The notes under the pieces are model-generated. The model did not search any database. It was not told where the DNA came from and worked only from the letters and a program-made list of their open reading frames with translations. A program made the position numbers and the translations under genes. A DNA stretch of 42,048 nt from a virus: positions 1 to 42,048 of IMG/VR virus record IMGVR_UViG_3300030419_006993, one strand, 5' to 3'. This document shows positions 14,329 to 23,215 of this stretch, in pieces. Numbering within the stretch: position 1 is the first letter of the stretch; every line of letters starts with the position of its first letter.

Positions 14329-16794
14329 CTAAGCAGCATCGACGGGGCCCTCGTTTGAAGCAGTTCCTGCTCCGCCCATAGTGGCAGGCGACCCATCTAC
14401 CGTGTCTGCCTGACGTATCGCATGAACAGTTGTGTTGTAACCTCCCGCCGACAAGTCTCCGCTTACTTTATTGACAGTATAATATCCACCCAAACCTAAA
14501 GCTTCTGTTATTTCCGTTCGCGTTTGGGGACTCCCAACCCCCATCATGGAGGGGTTGATGTATATAAATTGCCCTGGTTTAAATATGGAATTACCGATCA
14601 TCTCTATGTCGGCAGTATATTGTTCTCTGAGGTGTCTAAGATCACAAGCCTGTGACGTTGCCCGGTGAGCAGCCAGGGCCGGTTGATCTACTCTATTAAA
14701 CTTGATACTCTTTACTATTCCACTATCGCCTCCAATGTGAAGGTGGTGGATACCTCTCTGGGCGTCGGCCACGGGATCGCCTTTCAGATCCGACATACTA
14801 AACGAATATGAATATATGTAAACATATGTAAATAGGCTAGCAACTCCCTTGTTTTCAGCGTTTGGTATAATCTCCCCCACCGTTGCAGTCGAAATGCTGT
14901 CCACATTGATCCTGCCGCCTACGGGTATTCTTTCTTCCTTGCCGCCTGCTCCCGTTCCCGGAATAACTAAATTTTGAATCGTCACATTGGGTTGCGGAGT
15001 GGGGGCCCCAGTGCCCGGGAAACAATCCTCGCCCAAAGCAGCGTGTATAAGGTCTTTAATTGAGTCTTTGAGAAAGTCCTGCAACAAATATTCACTTCGG
15101 CCCATGCCAACAACATTGTTATTGAACCACTCTAAAAATTTATTCAAAGAAATTGCCACGTCAGCCAAGTTTATAATGGTCTTGGTTCCAGTATGTGGAT
15201 CTGTAAAAGAAATTGGCCCAATCATCGCTCTAATGTTGGAAGCAGCCGGGTTTTTCTTCAGCACCGAAAAAGCCACATCCAATAAGTCCCCATAGTATAT
15301 GTAATTAATTCTCTTGTCGTCCGGAGCCTTTAGAGTTTGAGTTAAGTTTTCTTTATTAAACTCATTTAGGCCCTTTTTTAAATCATCTGGATTTTCTAGA
15401 GCCCCCTCCACGGCTTTTTCCACGTTGGCACTCGTGTCTTGAATGCCCGTGTCGTCAGCATCGGCAACCTTCTTCTCTATTTGCGGACCCTGGTTCCCAT
15501 CTGCCACCTCTTTTTCGGCAGCATCTCTGTCAGCGGGACTCATTTCGGCAAGCTCTTTTTCAGTCGGACTTGTGCTCCCAGCGGCGCGACCGCTCAAAGC
15601 GGCTTTAACATCCGCATTATATTTTTCAACATCTTCAGCAGTTAAATCAATGTAATATATCTTACCACTGGTGTGTATCGCGTTCAACAACCTTTGATAC
15701 ACAAAAATCTTATTAGACGCGGCAGCTGCATCATACGCCTCTTCAGCAGCCTTGCCCTCTTTGGCTATTTCTTTCTCCTTCCCTTCAATCGCTTCAACGT
15801 CATCTTCGCTGCCGGTTCCCTCTTTCTGTGCCTTTTCGGCATCCTTTTTATCTTTCTTATTTTTATCCAACAATTGTTTGGCGTCGTCCACTTCTGCCTT
15901 TTTCATATTTAAAGTCTGCTGACGCTCATCGTCAAGCCAAAGAAGGTCCGATTCGGGCTGCTCAAGAGCGGAATCGGAATAACCATTAAACTCAGCCTCC
16001 AATATGACGGTGCCGTCTTCATTAAAATTTAAAGTATGTCGTTGGACATTGACTAATAATGTGTTGGTGGACCCCCGTATCACGTCTCTCATCTCTGGAT
16101 TGATAAATTCTGTGTCTGGATCTGCCCACCCATAAACAACCTTCATTGCAAATCTTTTTGTATCCCACAGATTAGATATGTTAAGACCACCTCCCTCTGG
16201 GCAGGTTGGAGCGGTCTTGTTAAGTTGTCCCGGCTGCGTGTTTGGTGGCAAACTAATCAAATCAACCAATGCTGGCTGACCTGGCTGCCGTTGAACCAGC
16301 ATTTCTATATTTTGAAATAGGAATCTTATATTAACTTTGGTTATGCCCTTTTTAACCATATCGGAACCACCAGATTCAGTCCCGCCTGTGAGGTCGTAAT
16401 CAAAACTCTGAATTCCAATCCCGTCTCCGCGCCCAAATCTGGTTTTAGTTATATTTTCGATTGATTGAGCGGACGTGTGATCACTAAAATTAAGTTCCTG
16501 CGTTTCTCCCTCTTCCGAGTTCGCATAAGAAACTTTAAAAATACGTATCTTTGGCACCAGAGCAGAAAGTTGATATGGCTTAATGCTAAAAATTGATTCA
16601 ATGCCCTTCTTCGCGGTCAGGCGATTGATAACGTCTGTGGGCTCTCCCATAATAACAGCAAAATTATCATAGGTCGTACTAATATTGTTCTTATTGAAGG
16701 CAGACCAGTTCCAAAGCAAGTAACATTGCTCTTCGAATCTTGGTTCCCCGGCAGGGTTCTTGGTACCATCTGGTGCAACAGTGTTGTCCTGCAT
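14329..16794 (-). CDS. Large tail/baseplate protein, hub-like candidate
   Basis: An 821-residue virion protein by context, lying downstream of the tape measure, the 272-residue baseplate protein and the gp53-like protein. The N-terminal third is beta-rich (for example ITKVNIRFLFQNIEML and HTLNFNEDGTVILEAEF). A charged coiled coil of about 80 residues (near 285-365, Lys/Glu/Asp/Ala-rich) follows. The C-terminal part contains beta segments typical of hub and late-control proteins: ADIEMIGNSIFKPGQFIYI, then GGYYTVNKVSGDLSAGGYN and TTVHAIRQ. That arrangement resembles the domain that joins tube to spike in myovirus hubs, but I cannot assign it to gp27, gp5 or gp44 with certainty. ATG start, 2 nt after the gp53-like stop. 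No lysozyme motif seen. Confidence 0.7.
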   Translation of the reverse strand: MQDNTVAPDGTKNPAGEPRFEEQCYLLWNWSAFNKNNISTTYDNFAVIMGEPTDVINRLTAKKGIESIFSIKPYQLSALVPKIRIFKVSYANSEEGETQELNFSDHTSAQSIENITKTRFGRGDGIGIQSFDYDLTGGTESGGSDMVKKGITKVNIRFLFQNIEMLVQRQPGQPALVDLISLPPNTQPGQLNKTAPTCPEGGGLNISNLWDTKRFAMKVVYGWADPDTEFINPEMRDVIRGSTNTLLVNVQRHTLNFNEDGTVILEAEFNGYSDSALEQPESDLLWLDDERQQTLNMKKAEVDDAKQLLDKNKKDKKDAEKAQKEGTGSEDDVEAIEGKEKEIAKEGKAAEEAYDAAAASNKIFVYQRLLNAIHTSGKIYYIDLTAEDVEKYNADVKAALSGRAAGSTSPTEKELAEMSPADRDAAEKEVADGNQGPQIEKKVADADDTGIQDTSANVEKAVEGALENPDDLKKGLNEFNKENLTQTLKAPDDKRINYIYYGDLLDVAFSVLKKNPAASNIRAMIGPISFTDPHTGTKTIINLADVAISLNKFLEWFNNNVVGMGRSEYLLQDFLKDSIKDLIHAALGEDCFPGTGAPTPQPNVTIQNLVIPGTGAGGKEERIPVGGRINVDSISTATVGEIIPNAENKGVASLFTYVYIYSYSFSMSDLKGDPVADAQRGIHHLHIGGDSGIVKSIKFNRVDQPALAAHRATSQACDLRHLREQYTADIEMIGNSIFKPGQFIYINPSMMGVGSPQTRTEITEALGLGGYYTVNKVSGDLSAGGYNTTVHAIRQADTVDGSPATMGGAGTASNEGPVDAA

Positions 16795-16796
16795 CT

Positions 16797-17135
16797 TTAT
16801 ACCTCAAGCATGCTTAAAATCTTGTGAAGAGGCATCGGTATATAAACAATATCACCATAAGAAAAATGAGCTTCGGTTGGCTTCTTATTGAACCATGCAA
16901 TGATCCACCAGTATTGTGAATTGCCGTAATGTTTGTGTGCCAGCTTGTAAAAGCGATCCCCCACGGTCCAAATGTGCCCGATCTTTTGAAGTTGCCTCAT
17001 TTGTTGCACCGTGGGATATGATAATTGTGGTGTTCTGAAATGTCTAATATAATTTACGTTTCTATCTTCCAAAAACTTTTTATATAGTTCATTTTTATTT
17101 CTAGTAATTTTACGGTTGCTATATCTTGAAGCCAT
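16797..17135 (-). CDS. 53: Baseplate wedge protein, gp53-like with LysM-type fold
   Basis: A 112-residue baseplate protein. After a basic N-terminus (NRKITRNKNELYKKFLEDR) it carries the motif HIWTVGDRFYKLAHKHYGN followed by YWWIIAWFNKKP and a terminal GDIVYIPMP. This is the LysM-like pattern (x-V-GD-xY-KLA-x-YG-x2-x-W-x-I...G-x-x-IP) shared by T4 gp53 and tail protein X. These proteins clamp wedges around the tail tube hub rather than bind peptidoglycan. It sits between the 272-residue tail protein and the hub-like gene, with tight 2-15 nt spacing. T4 gp53 is longer (196 residues), so this is a short form. Confidence 0.8.
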   Translation of the reverse strand: MASRYSNRKITRNKNELYKKFLEDRNVNYIRHFRTPQLSYPTVQQMRQLQKIGHIWTVGDRFYKLAHKHYGNSQYWWIIAWFNKKPTEAHFSYGDIVYIPMPLHKILSMLEV

Positions 17136-17150
17136 TTTAGTCTCCTTTTC

Positions 17151-17969
17151 CTATATGATAGTTTGGAAGTCACTTACATTTTCAGTGCTGCCAAACTCTC
17201 CGGTCATTCCTGCTGGGTCTAATAAATCATCCTGAGAGGCTTCCACCATTTCGTCAGTCCCCGATGCACCATTGTCATTTACATTTGTAACATCCTGATC
17301 GGGAAGCTCCATGCCCTCCGGTTGTTCTGCATACTGCAGCCCATATGGAAAGCCCGCGCCACCACGCCAGTTATTGCCCGACCACCCAAGGGGATGAGTA
17401 TGTAAAACTGTCAACTGAAAACTAACCTTGAGAAGTTTTGGCAGAGCGTTCCCGGGAAGATCAAAAAAACCAGCGTTGTCCGTATCTGGCGAAAAAGTAA
17501 AGCCCGATATAGCCCCCACGAGACCACCAGATTTCACACTCCCGCCATCGGGAGAGTTGATCCAATTAGAAAATCTAACTTTAACGAGAGGGGCAGTGGA
17601 AATGGTATTTGCGCCACCACCACTATACCCAGGATACAGCATAGACGTCAACAGCGAAAACTTACTAAGATTATCGGCAGCTTCTGAAACGCTCGCAGCA
17701 GGAACATCAAATCCACAGCTAATTGACCTAGACGTATTCTGAAAAGTTAATATGGGATCCATCCTGCCATACACTTCTTCCTTATTCCAATTAGAACTGA
17801 AACTATCTTCAAAATCGGTTATAAAGCCTTTAAATTTGACTGCACGACCACTGGCAACACTCATAAACTCTATGTATAGCTGGGCTTCTCGCGCATACTT
17901 GTCGCTTCCATCGCTGAATATAGACTCTGCTGTGGGGGGTCCGACAAATCCTGGTGGTTGTGGTGCCAT
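17151..17969 (-). CDS. Tail/baseplate structural protein (tube-initiator-like position)
   Basis: A 272-residue protein encoded directly after the tape measure gene and before the gp53-like gene, the place where tube-initiator or baseplate-tube junction proteins (gp48/gp54 type) lie. It contains VKFKGFITDFEDSFSSNW, then NKEEVYGRMDPILTFQNTSR with SISCGFDVPAAS. This 'built around a tube' beta pattern recurs in tail-tube-fold proteins of marine myoviruses. The C-terminal 70 residues are acidic and disordered (Asp/Glu/Ser/Gly). No catalytic motif is present. I am confident it is a virion component and unsure of its T4 equivalent. ATG start. Confidence 0.72.
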   Translation of the reverse strand: MAPQPPGFVGPPTAESIFSDGSDKYAREAQLYIEFMSVASGRAVKFKGFITDFEDSFSSNWNKEEVYGRMDPILTFQNTSRSISCGFDVPAASVSEAADNLSKFSLLTSMLYPGYSGGGANTISTAPLVKVRFSNWINSPDGGSVKSGGLVGAISGFTFSPDTDNAGFFDLPGNALPKLLKVSFQLTVLHTHPLGWSGNNWRGGAGFPYGLQYAEQPEGMELPDQDVTNVNDNGASGTDEMVEASQDDLLDPAGMTGEFGSTENVSDFQTII

Positions 17970-17989
17970 TTTCTTTTTAATACTCCTCT

Positions 17990-20900
17990 CTAGCTAATTG
18001 CTATGTTATTAACCGCGTTTAAAGCTTTTGTCGTTGCCCTTCCAAGTTCTCTTTCGCCCACCTTCAAAACAATCGTATTTCCGCCCGCGCCTGCTGCCTG
18101 CGCAGAGGCCAGTTTAGAAATCGCCGCTGTGTTCTTTTCTATAGCTGCCATAATCGCCTCCATGCCGACTGGCTTTTCTCCCTCTTCATCAGAATCAAAA
18201 AGACCACCCACCATATCAGCGATGCCGCCCAAAGGATTTTTGAAAAATCCAACATACTGGTCAATCAATTTATCAAAAGCTGTAGAGCCTTCATCTTCGG
18301 CCTTGGCTGCCATCTCTTCGGAAACCACAACCTCCCCCTCGTGAACAGCGGCAATACCATCGCTTGTAATTTTGCCGCCAGTTTCCAAATGGGGAATGGT
18401 TGACATATTAAAGCCAAAAGTTTTACCTCCCATGAATGGCACCCAGCTTGGAACGTCTATGGATATCTTATTGAGGTTTGTGACCAACCAATTGACACCA
18501 TCGATAATCACATTAATAAATGATTTAATTGTTTCCAAAGGATCAGTAAACAGGCCAACAAAAAAGTCTTTAACAGGCTCCCAATATCTAATTATGAGAA
18601 GCGGGAGGGCCAAAAATGGAACAAAGAACGCGCCGATCCCCAAAAGCCAATCCATCCATGCGCCGGCCTCGGTGAAGAAACCAACAAAGCCATCCCAAAG
18701 GTTCATTACTTGTTCCCACACCCAAATAAACCCATCGGCCACAAAGCTCAAAATTTCCGGCAAATACCACAACACAGCCACAAGGGCGACTACTGCCAAA
18801 ACAACTAAGCCGATGGGGTTGGCCAGCATGGCAGCGTTCAAAGCGGTTTGGGCGGTTGTGGCCAGCCACAAGACTCCCGTTTTAATGCCAGTTGCAGCAG
18901 TAAGAGCCCACGAAGCCGCTGTAGACGCAGTAGTTGCTGCCAAATTTTTAATTTGCACACCCAGATTCGCCCAGCCGGCTGTCGTATTCAGGCTCATGGC
19001 AAGTGTTCGTGCCCTGGTGGCTGCAGCAGTGGTGTGCCCCCACAGTGCTTGAGCTTTGCTCACGGCGATGTCTTTAGTTCTGAGGGCGATGGATTTTATG
19101 CCCATCACATAATCACCGTTGTCAAGAATTTGTTTACGGGTCTGCCTATCAATACCCAGTTTTTGCATCAGCAATGAACTTTTTTGCAACAATAAGTGTT
19201 GCTGCTTTACCGTCATATCAGCTTGAGTGGCGGTGATGCTGGCCCACATATTGCTTGCCGTAGTCGCTATTGCAGTGCTAAAAGCGGCAAATGGAGCCAT
19301 GAAGCCGGCGCCTGTCATAAAAGAAACTAGTCCAGCAAATGCAAGCGACACTCCTATAACCCCTGCGGGTCCAGAGATTTGTTGTAAAAGCCAACCTAAC
19401 CATTTAAGCGGGGCACCAAGAATGGGAATGGAATCTCCAAAATCTTCAATGGCCTCACCCGCATCAAACATTACATCCATAATTCCAAGCATGGTATTAA
19501 GCAAAAACCGTGCAACTGAAATTATTGGCATCACTGCAACCGCCATTCGTTCCATCACGAGATTAAATTTCTCTCCCATGCTCGTTGCCGCTTCGGTCAT
19601 CTCAGCCATATTGGCCTGCGCCGCCCCGGCAGCAGACGCCTTTTCAAGTGCATCATCGAAAACGCTTAAATTTTGCCCAAACAACTTATTCGCTGTATTC
19701 ATGTCCTGAATGCCGGCTGCGGCCATGATGGCTTGCTTCTCGAATCTGCCCATGCTCGTCCACGATCTGCCAGAAGCGGCAACAGATTGCTGAAGTAATC
19801 TTATCCTCTCTTCCTCGGTAGCGTTTAACATCTGCATACTGTTTAGCAAATTGCCACCCAAAATAGCATTCAATTGGCCAGACGCAGAAGCAGCCCCTTC
19901 GATTGTGTCAAACTGGCCAGCAATTCCCATAAGCTCGTTGACCTCCACACCGGCGGCCTTTGCCGTTGCAGCAAGTCCCTTAAAAACGTCAATACCTTGT
20001 GGGCCATATTTGGCCAATTCTTTCATGGCAGAGTTAAAATCTTGAGCCATCTTACCCGGGGGCACTTGGAGCGCTGTGGCTGTGGCCAACAATTCTTTCG
20101 AGACATCCTGGGCCTCGGTCATCGACATGCCCCAACCCTTCATGGCATTATCGAGAATTTGACCAGTATCAGTTCCAGCCACTCCCAATTTTGTCATGCC
20201 AGCCGTAAAAGCTGCAGTTTCCGCCTGTGCCTCTTGTGTTAGTCCGGTGAATCCGCTCATGCCGGTATACAATTCCTGAACGGCGGCTGTGGATTGTGCT
20301 ATGGATGCGCTAAAATCTCGACCTTCAAGAGTGGCTTGAAAAATAACTTCGTTATATTCTTCCCCTGCACCGGTGGCCCCTCGAAATGCACTAATTTGTT
20401 GATCTAGTTCGACAACCACTTTCGCGGTGGATTCCCCCACCTTCATCAGGGTCGAACCAACAATGTTGGCAGTTGTCAGCACCTCGCTCATCGACTTTCC
20501 AACGCTAGTAAGCGCTTCACTAAAGCTTGTTTGTTGTGCTATGTTGTAAAACTTGCCAAAGTTGGTCCCTTTCCAAGCGTCACTAATACCGAGGGTTTTT
20601 TGTAAAATATCACCAGCTATTTCAGCAGACTGCCGCTGAATGTCTAGCGCTTTTTGAGCCTCATCATTAATCTCTTTTGACTTGGCTATAATTCCATCTA
20701 AATGACCCGTTTTGGCCTCAAGGGCATCTATCTCAGTTTGCAGCGCCAGGGCTTGATCGGCACTCAAATTAGAATTGACTTCAGCGTAAGATTTAAGATC
20801 TTTTATTCGGTCTTGAAGCGCATCTTTTTGTTGCTGGGCAGATTTGAGAGCTTCCTGTGCAGCATCTGCAGCATCTCGCTGCATTGTGGCCTGTTCGCGA

Positions 20901-21046
20901 AACCCGTTAGCAACCTCTTCAGCAATTTTCCGCAGGGCCTCTTGAGAACGTTCTTGTGCTGTTCCGGCTTCAGCAATCTCGTTTTGAAGCTTTCTAGATC
21001 TTTCTAGTAAAGCATTTATTTTTCTTTGTTCGTCTGCGTTGGTCAC
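17990..21046 (-). CDS. Tail tape measure protein
   Basis: Sets tail length and is ejected ahead of the DNA. At 1018 residues it is the longest protein in the window. It starts with about 140 residues of coiled coil (Glu/Ala/Gln/Lys heptads), then Ala/Gly/Met/Thr-rich helical segments typical of tape measures, and hydrophobic segments that could insert in membranes (near 565-600, 755-790 and 810-830, the last containing LLGIGAFFVPFLALPLL). The C-terminal part includes HEGEVVVSEEMAAKAEDEG. Start is GTG at 21046, with GAGG 9 nt upstream; no ATG fits better. The position after the tail tube and chaperone genes is canonical. No lytic transglycosylase domain was recognised. Confidence 0.9.
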   Translation of the reverse strand: MTNADEQRKINALLERSRKLQNEIAEAGTAQERSQEALRKIAEEVANGFREQATMQRDAADAAQEALKSAQQQKDALQDRIKDLKSYAEVNSNLSADQALALQTEIDALEAKTGHLDGIIAKSKEINDEAQKALDIQRQSAEIAGDILQKTLGISDAWKGTNFGKFYNIAQQTSFSEALTSVGKSMSEVLTTANIVGSTLMKVGESTAKVVVELDQQISAFRGATGAGEEYNEVIFQATLEGRDFSASIAQSTAAVQELYTGMSGFTGLTQEAQAETAAFTAGMTKLGVAGTDTGQILDNAMKGWGMSMTEAQDVSKELLATATALQVPPGKMAQDFNSAMKELAKYGPQGIDVFKGLAATAKAAGVEVNELMGIAGQFDTIEGAASASGQLNAILGGNLLNSMQMLNATEEERIRLLQQSVAASGRSWTSMGRFEKQAIMAAAGIQDMNTANKLFGQNLSVFDDALEKASAAGAAQANMAEMTEAATSMGEKFNLVMERMAVAVMPIISVARFLLNTMLGIMDVMFDAGEAIEDFGDSIPILGAPLKWLGWLLQQISGPAGVIGVSLAFAGLVSFMTGAGFMAPFAAFSTAIATTASNMWASITATQADMTVKQQHLLLQKSSLLMQKLGIDRQTRKQILDNGDYVMGIKSIALRTKDIAVSKAQALWGHTTAAATRARTLAMSLNTTAGWANLGVQIKNLAATTASTAASWALTAATGIKTGVLWLATTAQTALNAAMLANPIGLVVLAVVALVAVLWYLPEILSFVADGFIWVWEQVMNLWDGFVGFFTEAGAWMDWLLGIGAFFVPFLALPLLIIRYWEPVKDFFVGLFTDPLETIKSFINVIIDGVNWLVTNLNKISIDVPSWVPFMGGKTFGFNMSTIPHLETGGKITSDGIAAVHEGEVVVSEEMAAKAEDEGSTAFDKLIDQYVGFFKNPLGGIADMVGGLFDSDEEGEKPVGMEAIMAAIEKNTAAISKLASAQAAGAGGNTIVLKVGERELGRATTKALNAVNNIAIS

Positions 21047-21063
21047 TTAGGTCATCCTCGCTT

Positions 21064-21402
21064 CTATTTGAAAGGCCACTTTATACCAGTGGCTCTTTCA
21101 AACTTACCCACTGCATTTTTCAACTCTGCTTTTGATTTGTAAGTCTTTGGATCGTTGAGGCCGTATTTATTATACGCCTCGATATAGCTTTTTTCTCGTT
21201 GAAGGGTGTTCGCGAAAGATTTAATTTGCGTTTGTGTCCCACGGATTGTTACAGGGACAGCGGGCCCGCCGAAAGCTCTGCCCAGTATTGTCTGAACCCA
21301 GCTTCCAAACATTCCTAAAAAACTTTCATTAATCTCGGTGCTTTGTGCCGCATTTAAATCAATGACGACAGAAACCATCTCTTCCTGGGTATTTTTGTCC
21401 AT
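21064..21402 (-). CDS. Small tail-module protein of unknown function
   Basis: A 112-residue protein encoded between the tail assembly chaperone pair and the tape measure gene. The N-terminal half is MVSVVIDLNAAQSTEINESF followed by a hydrophobic LGMFGSWVQTILGRAFGG segment that could be an amphipathic helix. The C-terminal half, RGTQTQIKSFANTL through ERATGIKWPFK, is helical and basic. No catalytic motif. Its place suggests an accessory of tape measure folding or tail assembly, or a minor tail protein. GGAGG precedes the ATG by a short spacer, and a CTATTTATA element lies 33 nt upstream of the start. I do not recognise the family. Confidence 0.75.
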   Translation of the reverse strand: MDKNTQEEMVSVVIDLNAAQSTEINESFLGMFGSWVQTILGRAFGGPAVPVTIRGTQTQIKSFANTLQREKSYIEAYNKYGLNDPKTYKSKAELKNAVGKFERATGIKWPFK

Positions 21403-21434
21403 CTCTTCTTACCTCCAAAGGCGCAGCTAATCAT

Positions 21435-21443
21435 TATAAATAG
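21435..21443 (-). promoter_or_regulatory. CTATTTATA intergenic element, copy 1
   Basis: Minus-strand ACTATTTATA in the 78-bp gap before the 112-residue tail gene, 33 nt upstream of its ATG. The same 9-mer occurs in three other gaps. It may be a phage late promoter variant. Confidence 0.45.
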
Positions 21444-21480
21444 TTATTATAGGAAAATAAGGAAGGAATGTTTAGCCTAT

Positions 21481-21738
21481 CTAGCGCTTCTTGCCACCTT
21501 TGGAAGATTTTTCTGCGGCTTCAGCTTCCATCTCCATTTGCTTTTTCAAGCGATGTATGAACCACAAACGAATTCTTACAGGTAAATTGTAAGCCTCTAT
21601 AAAGCTCCAGCCACCATAATATTTTAGAGCAAAAAATTGTTCGTAAACATTTTCAATATATTTATCGCTTAGGCCAAAAAAAGTCAGAGGTAAACGGTAC
21701 CTCCATCTCTTGCTCAAAGCCGCAAGAGTGGCAAACAA
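21481..21738 (-). CDS. Tail assembly chaperone C-terminal part, probably made by frameshift from the gp26-like gene
   Basis: The open frame overlaps the 3' end of the gp26-like gene by 77 nt and has no ATG. Its first possible start is TTG at 21738 with a poor SD. The protein-like part starts about residue 22 (GLSDKYIENVYEQFFALKYY, then GGWSFIEAYNLPVRIRLWF) and ends in a Lys/Glu-rich tail. That part begins exactly at a run of seven T (21682-21676), where a +1 or -2 shift from the gp26-like frame (GAC TTT TTT TGG) would join the two into about 351 residues. Position between tail tube and tape measure is that of G/GT chaperones, which use programmed frameshifting in many phages. TTG initiation or a homopolymer error are the alternatives. 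Confidence 0.65.
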   Translation of the reverse strand: MFATLAALSKRWRYRLPLTFFGLSDKYIENVYEQFFALKYYGGWSFIEAYNLPVRIRLWFIHRLKKQMEMEAEAAEKSSKGGKKR

Positions 21739-22537
21739 AGTCCTGTTTCATTTCTATGTTCGGAGCCAACTGAGCATAAATGTCTCTCAAGGCTCGGGCC
21801 TCAAACGCTGTCAGGGAAGCAACGAAAAGATTTATAAGATTCATTTCAGATGATCCGTTGACAGACGCGATGGCCAAACGCAACTGGTCAGTCAAAACCG
21901 ACTCTGGAAGATTTCTCTTTTTCTTGCTGGCAACTATTTTCGCCAATCTCTTTTCATCAATGCCGGTTAAAAGTCTTAATTCAACTTGGTGGCCCGTCTT
22001 TGGGGTTATAGCGACAAATGTTCCATTTTGCGTCTTGTCTACGCCATCAGGCACAACAGATTCCTTCTTGCTACATGTCTCTAAATCAAAAGAATTAACA
22101 GCATGTTCGCCACAACTTGGACACATGACTTTTGTCTCATAATTAGCTCCATAACCTGTGATTCTTGCCGCTACCACGAGGGCATTTTTATCCCCCACCA
22201 AAAGATCATCGACATTGATGCCTTTATTGACAATAATATTCTGCAAAAATCTATCGATTGCAATTCCCTTTTTTAAGAGTGATTTGGAAGTTAAAATATC
22301 TTCATCTCTCGCTGTCATATAGCGAATTTCAACAGAACTCTCACCGTGCAAGATGTGACCTTGTGGGTAATATAAGCCTTTAGATGGCAAATCAACAAAT
22401 TCTGTTGGAGTTGAAAAAGAAAGCGGAGGTTGGGAAACCTCTTGTTCGCTTTCTACTTTTTCGTTTTCAATGGGGGGGGCGGGATCGCTATTTTTGTGTG
22501 AGGTTCCTAATCTTGCTTCATTATTTCGAATTGACAT
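21662..22537 (-). CDS. 26: gp26-family protein (T4 baseplate/tail assembly chaperone)
   Basis: The 291-residue protein matches the T4 gp26-type family by its core VDLPSKGLYYPQGH followed by SVEIRYMTARDEDILTSKSL and GIAIDRFLQNII (residues 48-102). It also has a zinc ribbon formed by CPSC (139-142) and CHSC (269-272), with gp26-like helices between. The first 45 residues are polar and disordered. T4 gp26 is described as a baseplate hub component. Here the gene lies between tail tube and tape measure, where tail assembly chaperones are encoded, and its 3' end carries a probable frameshift site. I therefore read it as the short chaperone form. ATG start with AGGAG upstream. Confidence 0.8.
   Translation of the reverse strand: MSIRNNEARLGTSHKNSDPAPPIENEKVESEQEVSQPPLSFSTPTEFVDLPSKGLYYPQGHILHGESSVEIRYMTARDEDILTSKSLLKKGIAIDRFLQNIIVNKGINVDDLLVGDKNALVVAARITGYGANYETKVMCPSCGEHAVNSFDLETCSKKESVVPDGVDKTQNGTFVAITPKTGHQVELRLLTGIDEKRLAKIVASKKKRNLPESVLTDQLRLAIASVNGSSEMNLINLFVASLTAFEARALRDIYAQLAPNIEMKQDFVCHSCGFEQEMEVPFTSDFFWPKR
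21676..21682 (-). other. Candidate programmed frameshift site (T7 run)
   Basis: On the minus strand the gp26-like gene reads GAC TTT TTT TGG CCT AAG CGA TAA. A +1 (or -2) shift in the T run gives TTT TTT GGC CTA AGC and enters the downstream overlapping frame. A -1 shift would stop at once (GCC TAA). A GGAGGT sequence about 18 nt upstream could act as an internal SD that stimulates shifting. Confidence 0.5.
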
Positions 22538-22572
22538 AAAACACCTATTTGTTTTCTCCTAAATTATCTATC

Positions 22573-23169
22573 TTAAGCGCCTGGAAGTTGGCCCGGTCTG
22601 GGTGGTGGGGCTCCATCTTGAGCCTGTTGGGCTGCTCGGGCGGATCCGCCAAAGCCTTCTAAGATGGCATAGTCATAACGTAACGTTACAGTAATATCAA
22701 CCATATTTTCTGACTCGTAATCCAAATCGCCAAAAGCGATATCTTTGATCCATCCGTTGACCAACGTCCACTGCTCAATTACATTTGGTTCATCTGCACT
22801 AGTGGCGTTTGCTCCAAGTTGTAAAATTCTCACCTCTCCGAGACCAACAGTTGATTTAGCTTTTGAAATGGTGGAGATACTATTGCTGTAGTTATCAGGG
22901 AAATTCCATCCAGACGCCAGGAATTTACCAAACATAACATTGGCAGTATCAGGAGTAACAGGATCAGCCAAAGTTAGAGCGACCGTTTCCCAGTCTGCTC
23001 TCCCCGGATAATAGAAAGTGTGATTAAGAAACTTATGTGAAGTTTCGCTAATTGTTACTTTCGGTTTGGTCACCTTCTTGCAAAGCCAGGGGTCCATACC
23101 TCCTACATGGCATAGCCATCTATACTGTCTTTTAGGTTCTATACCTGCGTCTGTCCAAAAACCTGCCAT
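22573..23169 (-). CDS. 19: Tail tube protein gp19
   Basis: Polymerises into the inner tail tube. The 198-residue protein has the gp19-type pattern: RQYRWLCHV near the start, KVTKPKVTISETSHKFLNHT (33-52), YYPGRADWETVALTL and a late VDITVTLRYDYAIL strand. The length is close to T4 gp19 (163) with an added Gly/Pro/Ala-rich tail (GAPPPRPGQLPGA). It follows the sheath gene, as in T4. SD AAAGGAG lies 10 nt before the ATG, and a hairpin plus CTATTTATA element lies just upstream, suggesting separate regulation of this abundant product. Confidence 0.9.
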   Translation of the reverse strand: MAGFWTDAGIEPKRQYRWLCHVGGMDPWLCKKVTKPKVTISETSHKFLNHTFYYPGRADWETVALTLADPVTPDTANVMFGKFLASGWNFPDNYSNSISTISKAKSTVGLGEVRILQLGANATSADEPNVIEQWTLVNGWIKDIAFGDLDYESENMVDITVTLRYDYAILEGFGGSARAAQQAQDGAPPPRPGQLPGA

Positions 23170-23206
23170 CTCATTATATCTCCTTTCAAAAAATAAGAGG
23201 TTGTAC

Positions 23207-23215
23207 TATAAATAG
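23207..23215 (-). promoter_or_regulatory. CTATTTATA intergenic element, copy 2
   Basis: Minus-strand ACTATTTATAGT 38 nt upstream of the tail tube ATG. Its CTAT half is also the outer arm of the hairpin at 23212-23245. Confidence 0.45.

Noticed and set aside
18372-19052. 226-residue plus-strand open frame
   Set aside because: Antisense to the tape measure gene, Lys/Thr/Ala-rich shadow with no SD.
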